Source of the DNA: an uncultured Clostridium sp.
GTDB taxonomy: Bacteria; Bacillota; Clostridia; Lachnospirales; Lachnospiraceae
Length of the DNA stretch: 16,931 bases
Assembly (NCBI GenBank): GCA_958442925.1
Contig: CAUCIO010000033.1
Coordinates: 1-16,931 of the forward strand
Reading direction: 5' to 3'
Both the position numbers and the translations under genes were made by a program. Of the stretch, positions 7,302-15,006 are shown piece after piece. Position 1 is the stretch's first letter; each line of letters starts with the position of its first letter. Below the pieces are notes generated by a model. It worked only from the letters and a program-made list of their open reading frames with translations. It searched no databases and was not told where the DNA came from.

Positions 7302-8729
7302 GTGATTCACCAGTATATTAATAATGACTACTACATCGTAATGGATGTAAACAGCGGATCGGTCCATGTGGTTGATCCGATGCTTTATGATATGATTGGG
7401 CTTCTCTCTGAGAAGAGCGATAACCTGACAGAGCCGGTGACCGTTCCGGATGAGGCCAAGGAATACGTATTCGGAAAGTTAGAGGGAACCTATCCGAGAC
7501 AGGACATGGAAGAAGCTTTTTCTGATATTCAGGAGCTGATCGATATGGAACAGCTCTTTACAGCAGACGTTTATAAGGACTATGTAATTGACTTTAAAAA
7601 GAGAAAGACTGTTGTGAAGGCTCTCTGTCTCCACATTGCCCACGACTGCAATCTGGCCTGCCGTTACTGCTTCGCTGAGGAGGGCGAGTACCACGGAAGA
7701 AGAGCCCTTATGACCTACGAGGTGGGAAAAAAGGCCCTGGATTTCCTGGTAGCCAACTCTGGAAACAGAATTAACCTGGAGGTGGATTTCTTCGGCGGAG
7801 AACCGCTGATGAACTGGGATGTGGTGAAGCAGCTGGTGGCCTATGGACGTTCCCTGGAGGAGCCTCATCACAAGAAATTCCGCTTTACCCTTACCACAAA
7901 CGGAGTTCTGTTAAATGATGAGATTATGGAATTCTGCAATAAAGAGATGAGCAATGTGGTGCTGAGCCTGGACGGACGCCCGGAAGTCAACGACAAGATG
8001 CGTCCATTCAGAAACGGAAAGGGAAGCTATGACCTGATTGTGCCGAAGTTCCAGAAGTTTGCAAAGTCCCGTGGAGAGAAGGACTACTTTGTCCGTGGAA
8101 CCTTTACCAGAAATAATCTGGATTTTGCAGATGATGTGCTTCATTTTGCAGATCTGGGCTTTGAAAAAATGTCTATTGAGCCGGTAGTGGCAGCTCCGGA
8201 GGAGCCCTATTCCATTCGGGAGGAGGATCTTCCGAAGATTATGGAAGAGTATGACAAGCTGGCTAAAGAGTACATTAAGCGCCATAAGGAAGGAAAAGGC
8301 TTTACTTTCTTCCACTTTATGCTGGATTTAAACCAGGGCCCCTGCGTGGCCAAGCGTCTGTCCGGCTGCGGTTCAGGAACAGAGTATCTGGCAGTTACTC
8401 CGTGGGGCGATTTCTATCCATGCCATCAGTTTGTGGGAATTGATAAATTCCTTCTGGGAAATGTGGATGAAGGCATTACCCATCCGGAGATCTGTAATGA
8501 ATTCAAGCTCTGCAATGTCTATGCCAAGGATAAGTGCCGGGACTGCTTTGCCAGATTCTACTGCAGCGGCGGCTGCGCGGCCAACTCCTACAATTTCCAT
8601 GGCTCCATTACAGATGCATATGATATTGGATGCGAGATGCAGAAAAAGCGCATTGAGTGTTCCATTATGATAAAGGCAGCGTTAGCCGATGAAAGTGAGA
8701 TAAAGGAGAAGGAACATGAAGAGCAGTAA
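7302..8729 (+). CDS. scfB: SCIFF radical SAM maturase (thioether-forming, SPASM domain)
   Basis: This enzyme installs Cys-to-Thr thioether bridges in the ScfA peptide using S-adenosylmethionine and iron-sulfur clusters. It has 475 residues. The N-terminal part (about 1-95) fits a peptide-recognition (RRE-type) domain. The radical SAM cluster motif is CNLACRYC, with Cys116, Cys120 and Cys123 (CX3CX2C), and the SAM-binding GGEP is at 165-168. The C-terminal SPASM region holds many cysteines for two auxiliary clusters: 348, 356, 374, 398, 404, 412, 415, 421, 425, 444 and 453. Its closest characterised relative in concept is CteB of Clostridium thermocellum. The GTG start at 7302 has AAGGAG at 7289-7294 with a 7-base spacer. 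Its end overlaps the start of secDF by 14 bases, which suggests translational coupling. The tail is rich in Glu and Lys. Confidence 0.95.
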   Translation: MIHQYINNDYYIVMDVNSGSVHVVDPMLYDMIGLLSEKSDNLTEPVTVPDEAKEYVFGKLEGTYPRQDMEEAFSDIQELIDMEQLFTADVYKDYVIDFKKRKTVVKALCLHIAHDCNLACRYCFAEEGEYHGRRALMTYEVGKKALDFLVANSGNRINLEVDFFGGEPLMNWDVVKQLVAYGRSLEEPHHKKFRFTLTTNGVLLNDEIMEFCNKEMSNVVLSLDGRPEVNDKMRPFRNGKGSYDLIVPKFQKFAKSRGEKDYFVRGTFTRNNLDFADDVLHFADLGFEKMSIEPVVAAPEEPYSIREEDLPKIMEEYDKLAKEYIKRHKEGKGFTFFHFMLDLNQGPCVAKRLSGCGSGTEYLAVTPWGDFYPCHQFVGIDKFLLGNVDEGITHPEICNEFKLCNVYAKDKCRDCFARFYCSGGCAANSYNFHGSITDAYDIGCEMQKKRIECSIMIKAALADESEIKEKEHEEQ

Positions 8730-10839
8730 AGGAAAAGCCACGATACGCCTGGCCCTCCTTCTTGTCCTGATCGCAGTAGCCGGATTTTTCGGATACAGCT
8801 ATATGGACGATATTAAGCTGGGACTTGACCTGGCCGGAGGAGTCAGCATTACGTATCAGGCAAAAGAAGAAAATCCATCTGCTGAGGACATGAGCGATAC
8901 GATTTATAAGCTCCAGCAGAGAGTAGAGGGCTACAGTACAGAAGCGGAGGTCTACCAGGAGGGGGACAACCGCATTAACATTGACATTCCGGGCGAATCG
9001 GATGCCAATGAGATTCTGACAGAGCTTGGAAAGCCGGGCTCCCTGGTATTTATGGACTCCCAGGGAAATACCATCCTGACAGGCGATCAGGTAGCTTCCG
9101 CCCAGGGCGGAATGGTGGACGGCAATACAGGAAAGGAGTACGTAGTCTCCCTGACCTTTACAGAGGAGGGAACCAAGGCCTTTGCAGACGCTACCACCAA
9201 TAATGTAGGAAATCCGATTTATATTGTGTACGACAATGAGATCGTATCTGCTCCGGTGGTAAGAGAAGCCATCACAGGAGGACAGTGTACTATTGACGGA
9301 ATGTCAGACTTCGAGGAGGCAGAGAACCTGGCTGCTACCATCCGAATCGGTTCTCTTTCCCTGGAGCTGGAAGAACTGCGCTCCAATGTGGTAGGAGCCA
9401 AGCTGGGCCAGCAGGCCATTACAACCAGCTTAAAGGCAGGAGCTGTGGGCTTTGCCATTGTAGCAGTATTTATGATTGCCGTTTACCTGATCCCAGGTCT
9501 TGCGGCAGTGCTGGCTTTAAGCCTTTACGTGGGACTGATTCTGATTCTCTTAGTATCCTTTGAGGTGACTCTGACGCTTCCTGGAGTAGCAGGCATTATC
9601 CTGTCCATCGGTATGGCAGTAGATGCCAACGTCATTATCTTCACCCGTATCAAGGAGGAGATCGGAGCTGGAAAAGCTGTAAAGACAGCCATTGACAATG
9701 GTTTCCAGAAAGCTCTTTCCGCCATTGTGGACGGAAACGTGACCACCTTAATTGCAGCGGCAGTTCTGTTCTGGAGAGGATCCGGCACAGTGAAGGGCTT
9801 TGCTTCCACTCTGGCTATCGGTATCGTGCTCTCTATGGTTACAGCTCTGTTTGTGACAAGATTTGCCTTAAATGCCCTGTATTCTCTGGGCATTGAGAAT
9901 CCAAAGTTCTATGGAATTAAGAAGGAGACAGCTCCAAAGCCATTCTTAAAGTACAGAAAGCTCTGCTTTGTGCTTTCAGCTGCAGCAGTGGCATCTGGTT
10001 TTGTATTTATGGGAATGAACCGTTCCTCTACAGGCCAGATTTTAAATTACAGCATGGAGTTTAAGGGAGGCACTTCCACGAATGTAACCTTTAACGAGGA
10101 GATGAGTCAGGAGCGCATTGAGTCTGAGGTAGTTCCGTTAGTGGAGGAGATTACAAAGGATGCTGACGTTCAGACTCAGCGTGTAACAGGCACAAACGAA
10201 GTGATCATTAAGACGAGAACCCTGAATGTGGAGGAACGTCAGGCCTTTGAGAAGGCCATGCAGGAGAATTTCGGCGTGGAGGAAGGAAAAATTGCGGCAG
10301 AGAGCATTTCCGGAGCAGTCAGCCAGGAGATGAAGAGGGATGCCATGGCAGCCGTTATTATTGCCACCATCGGCATGCTGCTCTATATCTGGCTGAGATT
10401 TAAAAATATCAGGTTTGCAGGAAGCTCCGTGCTGGCTCTGATTCACGATGTACTGGTAGTGCTTGCCTGCTATGCAGCCTTTAAGTGGTCCGTGGGCTCT
10501 ACCTTCATTGCCTGCATGCTTACGATTGTAGGATACTCTATCAACGCTACCATTGTTATCTTTGACCGTATCAGAGAGAATCTGAAGGAGAGACGCCGTG
10601 ATCAGAGCCTGGAGGAGGTTGTGAACCTGAGTATTACCCAGACCTTCACACGAAGCATTAATACGTCCCTGACCACCTTTATCATGGTTTTAGTGCTTTA
10701 CATTATGGGAGTTTCCTCTATCCGCGAGTTTGCCCTTCCGTTAATGGTAGGTATTGTGTGCGGAACTTACTCCTCCGTCTGCCTGACAGGCGCGATGTGG
10801 TATGAGATGAGCCGCAGAAAGGAAAAGAATGGAATATAA
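8716..10839 (+). CDS. secDF: Fused protein translocase subunit SecDF
   Basis: A SecD-SecF fusion of 707 residues that uses the proton gradient to help the Sec translocon release exported proteins. The SecD half has an N-terminal membrane segment (about 11-29), the LGLDLAGGVSI motif, a shortened periplasmic-type domain, and five further segments with GMAVDANVIIFTRIKEE, in which Asp303 is the conserved proton-relay residue. The SecF half has FKGGTSTNV and the matching GYSINATIVIFDRIREN block. In that block the Asp usually found after Asn (as in SxND) is Ala611, a change discussed in the findings. AAAGGAG at 8702-8708 is 7 bases before the ATG. It overlaps scfB by 14 bases and tgt by 11 bases, and its partner yajC lies two genes on. 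Confidence 0.95.
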   Translation: MKSSKGKATIRLALLLVLIAVAGFFGYSYMDDIKLGLDLAGGVSITYQAKEENPSAEDMSDTIYKLQQRVEGYSTEAEVYQEGDNRINIDIPGESDANEILTELGKPGSLVFMDSQGNTILTGDQVASAQGGMVDGNTGKEYVVSLTFTEEGTKAFADATTNNVGNPIYIVYDNEIVSAPVVREAITGGQCTIDGMSDFEEAENLAATIRIGSLSLELEELRSNVVGAKLGQQAITTSLKAGAVGFAIVAVFMIAVYLIPGLAAVLALSLYVGLILILLVSFEVTLTLPGVAGIILSIGMAVDANVIIFTRIKEEIGAGKAVKTAIDNGFQKALSAIVDGNVTTLIAAAVLFWRGSGTVKGFASTLAIGIVLSMVTALFVTRFALNALYSLGIENPKFYGIKKETAPKPFLKYRKLCFVLSAAAVASGFVFMGMNRSSTGQILNYSMEFKGGTSTNVTFNEEMSQERIESEVVPLVEEITKDADVQTQRVTGTNEVIIKTRTLNVEERQAFEKAMQENFGVEEGKIAAESISGAVSQEMKRDAMAAVIIATIGMLLYIWLRFKNIRFAGSSVLALIHDVLVVLACYAAFKWSVGSTFIACMLTIVGYSINATIVIFDRIRENLKERRRDQSLEEVVNLSITQTFTRSINTSLTTFIMVLVLYIMGVSSIREFALPLMVGIVCGTYSSVCLTGAMWYEMSRRKEKNGI

Positions 10840-11968
10840 GATTCTGGCCAAGGACGGACGTGCCAAACGAGCTGAGATGAAGACGGTTCATGGCACGATC
10901 CAGACGCCCGTTTTTATGAATGTGGGAACCGTGGCAGCCATTAAGGGAGCCGTTTCCACTGATGATTTAAAGACCATAGGAACCCAGGTGGAGCTTTCCA
11001 ATACGTATCATCTCCATGTGAGAACCGGGGACAGGCTGATTAAGCAGTTTGGCGGACTTCACAAATTTATGCACTGGGATCGGCCGATTCTGACCGATTC
11101 CGGCGGCTTTCAGGTTTTCTCCCTGTCGGGCCTCAGAAAAATCAAGGAAGAGGGCGTGTATTTTAACTCCCACATCGACGGCAGGAAAATTTTTATGGGG
11201 CCGGAGGAGAGCATGCAGATTCAGTCCAATCTGGGCTCTACCATCGCTATGGCTTTTGACGAGTGCCCGCCCAGCAAGGCCAGCCGTGAGTACGTTCAGA
11301 ACTCAGTAGAGCGCACCACCAGATGGCTGAAGCGCTGTAAGGCTGAGATGGAGCGGTTAAACAGCCTGCCTGATACAGTCAACAAAGAGCAGCTCCTCTT
11401 TGGAATCAACCAGGGAGCTGTCTATGAGGACATCAGAATCGCCCATGCAGAGGAGATCAGCAGGCTGGATTTAGACGGCTATGCAGTAGGCGGTCTGGCG
11501 GTAGGAGAGAGTCACGAGGAGATGTACCGGATTCTCGACGAGGTAGTTCCCCATCTGCCGGAGGAAAAGCCTACGTACCTGATGGGAGTGGGAACACCGG
11601 CCAATATCCTGGAGGCGGTAGACAGAGGCGTGGATTTCTTTGACTGCGTCTATCCGTCCAGAAACGGACGCCACGGCCATGTATACACCAATCACGGCAA
11701 GCTGAATATGTTCAACGCCAAGTACGAGCTGGATCCGAGGCCGATTGAGGAGGGCTGCCAGTGCCCGGCCTGCCGTTCCTACAGCAGAGCCTATATCCGC
11801 CATCTGATGAAGGCGAAAGAAATGCTCGGTATGAGATTATGCGTCTTGCATAATTTGTATTTTTATAATAAAATGATGGAAGAGATTCGCGACGCAATCG
11901 AACATCACCGCTACGCGGAGTACAAGGCTGAGAAGCTGGCCCGCATGGCGGAGGGAGAAAAAAATTAA
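10829..11968 (+). CDS. tgt: tRNA-guanine transglycosylase (queuosine pathway)
   Basis: Exchanges guanine-34 for a queuosine precursor in tRNAs with GUN anticodons. It has 379 residues, typical for the family. Visible motifs are SNTYHLHVRTG (58-68), the active-site LTDSGGFQ with Asp90, the nucleophile Asp272 in FFDCVYPSRNGRHG, and the zinc site Cys310, Cys312, Cys315 and His341. Substrate-pocket residues Cys146 (FDEC) and the Val in GGLAVGE match the bacterial preQ1-using type rather than the eukaryotic queuine type, although some gut Clostridia salvage queuine, so substrate choice is not certain. The start overlaps the end of secDF by 11 bases. Its placement among sec genes is common in bacteria (tgt-yajC-sec clusters) and need not mean a shared function. 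No queA is seen in the window. Confidence 0.96.
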   Translation: MEYKILAKDGRAKRAEMKTVHGTIQTPVFMNVGTVAAIKGAVSTDDLKTIGTQVELSNTYHLHVRTGDRLIKQFGGLHKFMHWDRPILTDSGGFQVFSLSGLRKIKEEGVYFNSHIDGRKIFMGPEESMQIQSNLGSTIAMAFDECPPSKASREYVQNSVERTTRWLKRCKAEMERLNSLPDTVNKEQLLFGINQGAVYEDIRIAHAEEISRLDLDGYAVGGLAVGESHEEMYRILDEVVPHLPEEKPTYLMGVGTPANILEAVDRGVDFFDCVYPSRNGRHGHVYTNHGKLNMFNAKYELDPRPIEEGCQCPACRSYSRAYIRHLMKAKEMLGMRLCVLHNLYFYNKMMEEIRDAIEHHRYAEYKAEKLARMAEGEKN

Positions 11969-11993
11969 GATTTCGCGGCGAGGCGCCGAATCT
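11968..11993 (+). other. Small mRNA hairpin between tgt and yajC
   Basis: AGATT and CGGCG pair with CGCCG and AATCT around an AGG loop, with a 3-base bulge on the left arm. No T tract follows; the yajC ribosome site comes directly after. It may be an intercistronic stability element rather than a terminator. Confidence 0.35.
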
Positions 11994-12014
11994 GGATGAA
12001 GGAGGAAATAACAC

Positions 12015-12287
12015 ATGAACGCAATGGGATGGATAGTGTACTTTGTATTCCTGATTGGACTTATGTACTTTATCGCTATCAGACCTCAGAAGAAAGAGAA
12101 AAAGAGAATGCAGGAGCTTTTAGCCAGCGTGGCTATCGGCGACAGCGTTTTAACATCCAGCGGAATGTATGGTGTTATCATTGATATGACAGATGACACT
12201 GTAATCGTTGAGTTCGGCAGCAACAAGAACTGCCGTATTCCGATGCGTAAGGATGCCATTGTTCAGGTTGAGAAGCCGGAACTGTAG
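12015..12287 (+). CDS. yajC: Preprotein translocase subunit YajC
   Basis: A 90-residue single-span membrane protein that associates with SecDF in the Sec holo-translocon. The membrane segment is about residues 4-23, followed by the family signature RPQKKEKKR (23-31) and a small cytoplasmic beta domain with VLTSSGMYGVI and the closing IVQVEKPE. The length is normal. The ATG at 12015 follows AAGGAGG with a spacer of about 9 bases. It is the last gene of the scfA-scfB-secDF-tgt-yajC run, just before a strong terminator, so it is probably expressed with its partner secDF. Confidence 0.95.
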   Translation: MNAMGWIVYFVFLIGLMYFIAIRPQKKEKKRMQELLASVAIGDSVLTSSGMYGVIIDMTDDTVIVEFGSNKNCRIPMRKDAIVQVEKPEL

Positions 12288-12303
12288 TGTTTGACAGATG
12301 AAG

Positions 12304-12345
12304 AGAGCCTGTTCCAGAATGAAGATTCTGGAGCAGGCTCTTTTT
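12304..12345 (+). terminator. Intrinsic terminator of the scf-sec run
   Basis: A stem of 16-17 bp (12304-12320 with 12325-12341, one G-U pair) around the loop GAAG is followed by five T. This is a textbook rho-independent terminator, 17 bases after the yajC stop. Confidence 0.93.
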
Positions 12346-12376
12346 ATGGTGATATGACAGTGTGTTTTATAGAAAC

Positions 12377-12402
12377 ATATATAATTGTCGACAATTATAT
12401 AT
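12377..12402. promoter_or_regulatory. Perfect 26-bp palindrome, likely GntR operator
   Basis: A perfect 26-bp inverted repeat centred at 12389/12390, with core ATAATTGTCGACAATTAT. The TTGTnnACAA core is typical of operators bound by GntR-family regulators with FCD domains, and such a gene starts about 90 bases downstream. It lies 29 bases upstream of the -35 of the predicted promoter. It has no T tract and follows a separate terminator, so it is better read as a protein-binding site than as a terminator. Confidence 0.75.
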
Positions 12403-12428
12403 AATAAGCAAGACAAATATTTAACTAA

Positions 12429-12439
12429 TGTTGACAATA
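12429..12439. promoter_or_regulatory. Imperfect second operator overlapping the -35
   Basis: TGTTGACAATA repeats the right half of the palindrome core (GACAAT) and keeps TGT-nn-ACA symmetry. It overlaps the -35 hexamer. Its centre is 43 bases from that of the main palindrome, close to four helical turns. Binding here would block RNA polymerase. Inference from sequence only. Confidence 0.4.
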
Positions 12440-12459
12440 AAAAATATAAGAATTATAAT
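12431..12459 (+). promoter_or_regulatory. Perfect-consensus sigma-A promoter of the GntR-TRAP operon
   Basis: TTGACA (12431-12436), a 17-base spacer and TATAAT (12454-12459) match the sigma-A consensus at all twelve positions. Transcription would start near 12466. A promoter this strong ahead of a regulator gene implies tight repression, which fits the operators beside it. Confidence 0.8.
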
Positions 12460-12494
12460 ATTATCCATAAAAGGATATGAAAGAAGGGATGCAG

Positions 12495-13178
12495 ATGGCA
12501 GCTATCGATAGCGTAACCAGGACAATAACAGTTGCAAATGTTATTGAGAATTTGAGAGACAGGATTATTTTAGGAGAATATCCAGATGGAGTCATGCTGA
12601 CAGAGCTGGCTTTAGCAGGGGAGTATGGAACGTCCAGAGGAACGGTTCGCACAGCCATGCAGATGTTGGAAAGCGAAGGCTTGATTGAAACTCTGGCAAA
12701 TGGAAGAAAACGGGTATGCGGCATTACGAAGCAGTTTGTTCACGATCTGTACGAGACACGGGCGCTGCTGGAATGCCAGGCAGTCCGTACAATTCTTCAA
12801 AAGGACTATGTAAATTTTGGTCCCCTTTATGAGGCGGTAGATGTATTCCAAAAGCTGTCGCAGGAACAGCCAGATGTGATGAAAGAGGAACGCTTCAATG
12901 CAAATGATCGATTTCACAAAACGCTTCTTATTATGTCAGATAACAAGCCGCTTCTGCGGTGTTGGAATACCATTGAGCCTACGATACAGGCGTTGGCCAA
13001 GTTCAATTCTAATACTTTGGATCCGAAGACACATTCTGTAGATTATGTAAAGTCTCATTCTAGGCTTTTAGAACTTTTGGTGACAAAGGACAGTGAGATT
13101 GAGACAGAGCTGAGAATGCATATTGATTTGGCGAAAAGAGATTCACTGAACGGCCTTCGGATTAATCAGTGTATCTGA
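12495..13178 (+). CDS. GntR-family regulator with FCD ligand-binding domain
   Basis: A one-component DNA-binding regulator of the FadR subfamily, often a repressor released by an organic acid. The N-terminal winged helix contains ALAGEYGTSRGTVRTAMQML and a wing reading LANGRKRV. The C-terminal helical FCD domain carries the usual metal and ligand residues: the NDRFHKTL block, the His of KSHSRLLELL, and the His of MHIDLAKR. I chose ATG at 12495 (227 residues), because AAGAAGGG at 12481-12488 gives a 6-base spacer; an ATG at 12477 in the same frame is possible but has its ribosome site only 1-2 bases away. It is the first gene of an operon with the TRAP transporter and probably controls it and itself through the palindrome upstream. 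The ligand is likely the transported carboxylate, identity unknown. Confidence 0.88.
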   Translation: MAAIDSVTRTITVANVIENLRDRIILGEYPDGVMLTELALAGEYGTSRGTVRTAMQMLESEGLIETLANGRKRVCGITKQFVHDLYETRALLECQAVRTILQKDYVNFGPLYEAVDVFQKLSQEQPDVMKEERFNANDRFHKTLLIMSDNKPLLRCWNTIEPTIQALAKFNSNTLDPKTHSVDYVKSHSRLLELLVTKDSEIETELRMHIDLAKRDSLNGLRINQCI

Positions 13179-13206
13179 CTTCAGATAAGGGAGAAGGGAG
13201 ATTTTT

Positions 13207-13689
13207 ATGAAAGTGCTTAGATGGCTGGATCGGCATTTTGAGGAAACAATTATGCTGATACTTCTGGCCATGATAGTGGTGGTAATGGGGATTCAGGTAG
13301 TCATGAGATATGGCCTGAAAAGTTCTCTGGTATGGGCGGAAGAACTGTCCAGATATTTTTTTATCTGGTTTGTATTTATGGGAATCAGCTATGGGGTGAG
13401 ACAGAATATTCATATTAAAGTAGACATTATTGAAACTGTATTTCCCAGAACGAAGCGCATATTGGGAGTGTTGCAGGATATAGCGTTTTTAGCATTCAGC
13501 GTTTATATGATACAGCCAGGATTCAAGGCTATGGGGATGCTGATTGCATCCGGTCAGAAAAGTCCGGCTATGGGTGTGCCTATGTATCTGGTTTATATTT
13601 CGCTGATGGGCGGCTTTCTGCTCACTATCGTGCGCATGATTCAAAAATATGTGCTGCTTCTGGCAGGAAAGGGGGATAAGAAGGAATGA
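13207..13689 (+). CDS. dctQ: TRAP transporter small permease subunit (DctQ)
   Basis: The small membrane subunit of a tripartite ATP-independent periplasmic (TRAP) transporter, which uses an ion gradient to import carboxylates. It has 160 residues with four predicted membrane segments (about 14-33, 51-67, 88-107 and 126-149). The DctQ-type features WAEELSRYFFIWFVFMG (44-60) and the following GVRQNIHIKVD are clear. AAGGGAG lies about 7 bases before the ATG. Its stop overlaps the dctM start as ATGA, so the two permease subunits are translationally coupled, as is usual. The substrate cannot be read from this subunit. Confidence 0.92.
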   Translation: MKVLRWLDRHFEETIMLILLAMIVVVMGIQVVMRYGLKSSLVWAEELSRYFFIWFVFMGISYGVRQNIHIKVDIIETVFPRTKRILGVLQDIAFLAFSVYMIQPGFKAMGMLIASGQKSPAMGVPMYLVYISLMGGFLLTIVRMIQKYVLLLAGKGDKKE

Positions 13690-14975
13690 ACATAGGAATT
13701 GTGCTGGCGGCATTTTTTGTGACAATTTTTCTTGGAATTCCCATTGGTGTGTCAGTAGGACTTACAAGTTTGACTGCATCGTGGGCCAATCCCACTCTTC
13801 CCGCGACAGCGGACTTTATTTTCCGAAATATGGTAACTGCGCTTGATACATATGCTCTTTTGGCAGTGCCGTTGTTTATTTTGTCAGGCGTTATTATGGC
13901 CCAGGGAGGCATTTCTAAAAAACTGTTTGATTTTTTTGCATATTTTGTAGGAAACAGGACAGCCGGTCTGCCGATTGCAGTTATCGTTACCTGTTTGTTT
14001 TATGGGGCTATTTCCGGTTCTGGTCCAGCTACAGTAGCAGCTGTAGGAGCCATGTCTATTCCGCTTCTGGTGCGGCTGGGATATGAACGTGAATTTGTGA
14101 CTGCCATGGTGGCTGTGTCAGGAGGACTGGGAGTTATTATTCCTCCCAGTATTCCTTTTATTATGTATGGTTTGTCATCCGGAGAATCGGTGGGAAAACT
14201 GTTTATTGCGGGAATTCTTCCTGGAATTTTGATAGGTCTGTTTTTAATGCTTTATGCATATGGCTATTGCCGGATTAAGGGGGAGGATAAGGAGAAGCTG
14301 AAGGCGAATTACGAGTCTATCAGAAAACAGGGATTTTTCCGCACCTTCCGCGATAGTTTTTGGGCGCTTCTGACTCCGGTTATCATTTTGGGAGGAATTT
14401 ATGGAGGAATTGTAACTCCTACAGAAGCTGCAGATATTTCAGTTATCTACGCGCTTGTGGTGAGCATTTTCATCTACAAAACCTTCAAAATTTCAGATAT
14501 TCCAGGAGCGTTAAAAGAAGCGGCTAAGACGGCGGCGCCTGTTCTGTTAGTCGTATCGACTGCCACTGTATTTGGCCGGGTGCTTACAATGATGCAGGCT
14601 CCTCAAATGATAGCCAGTGTGATGACGGCCAGCTTTACCTCTAAGATTGAGGTGCTGCTGATAATCAATGTATTTCTTTTATTTGTAGGGATGATTATGG
14701 ATACAACTCCGGCGATTCTGATTTTGACGCCGATTTTCCTGCCGATTGTAACGCAGCTTGGAATTTCGCCAATTCATTTTGGAGTCATTATGGTAGTAAA
14801 TCTGGCTGTTGGATTTGTAACTCCTCCTATTGGAGTGAATCTGTTTGTGGCCAGTTCTCTTACAAAAATACCAGTCATTCAGATTGCTAAGAAAGCAGTG
14901 CCGTTTATTCTCGTTTTTTTAGCAGCCCTTTTGCTCATTACGTTTGTAGAGCCAATCAGTCTTCTTTTGGTATAA
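13686..14975 (+). CDS. dctM: TRAP transporter large permease subunit (DctM)
   Basis: The large membrane subunit that carries the substrate path of the TRAP transporter. It has 429 residues, normal for the family, and is strongly hydrophobic with a dozen or so membrane segments. Typical DctM blocks include the start GIVLAAFFVTIFLGIPIGVS, the AISGSGPATVAAVGAMSIP motif, GGLGVIIPPSIPFIMYG, VTPTEAADISVIYALV, MDTTPAILILTPIFLPI, and the closing VNLAVGFVTPPIGVNLFV. The start overlaps dctQ by four bases. The dehydrogenase gene follows after 31 bases without a terminator. Confidence 0.95.
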   Translation: MNIGIVLAAFFVTIFLGIPIGVSVGLTSLTASWANPTLPATADFIFRNMVTALDTYALLAVPLFILSGVIMAQGGISKKLFDFFAYFVGNRTAGLPIAVIVTCLFYGAISGSGPATVAAVGAMSIPLLVRLGYEREFVTAMVAVSGGLGVIIPPSIPFIMYGLSSGESVGKLFIAGILPGILIGLFLMLYAYGYCRIKGEDKEKLKANYESIRKQGFFRTFRDSFWALLTPVIILGGIYGGIVTPTEAADISVIYALVVSIFIYKTFKISDIPGALKEAAKTAAPVLLVVSTATVFGRVLTMMQAPQMIASVMTASFTSKIEVLLIINVFLLFVGMIMDTTPAILILTPIFLPIVTQLGISPIHFGVIMVVNLAVGFVTPPIGVNLFVASSLTKIPVIQIAKKAVPFILVFLAALLLITFVEPISLLLV

Positions 14976-15006
14976 GAAGAAATGGAAAATACAAGGAGGT
15001 ATAGTA

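Noticed and set aside
12377..12402. The 26-bp palindrome as a LexA box or a second terminator
   Set aside because: LexA boxes of this phylum read GAAC-N4-GTTC, which is absent, and there is no T tract. The TTGT-CG-ACAA core fits a GntR operator next to a GntR gene.
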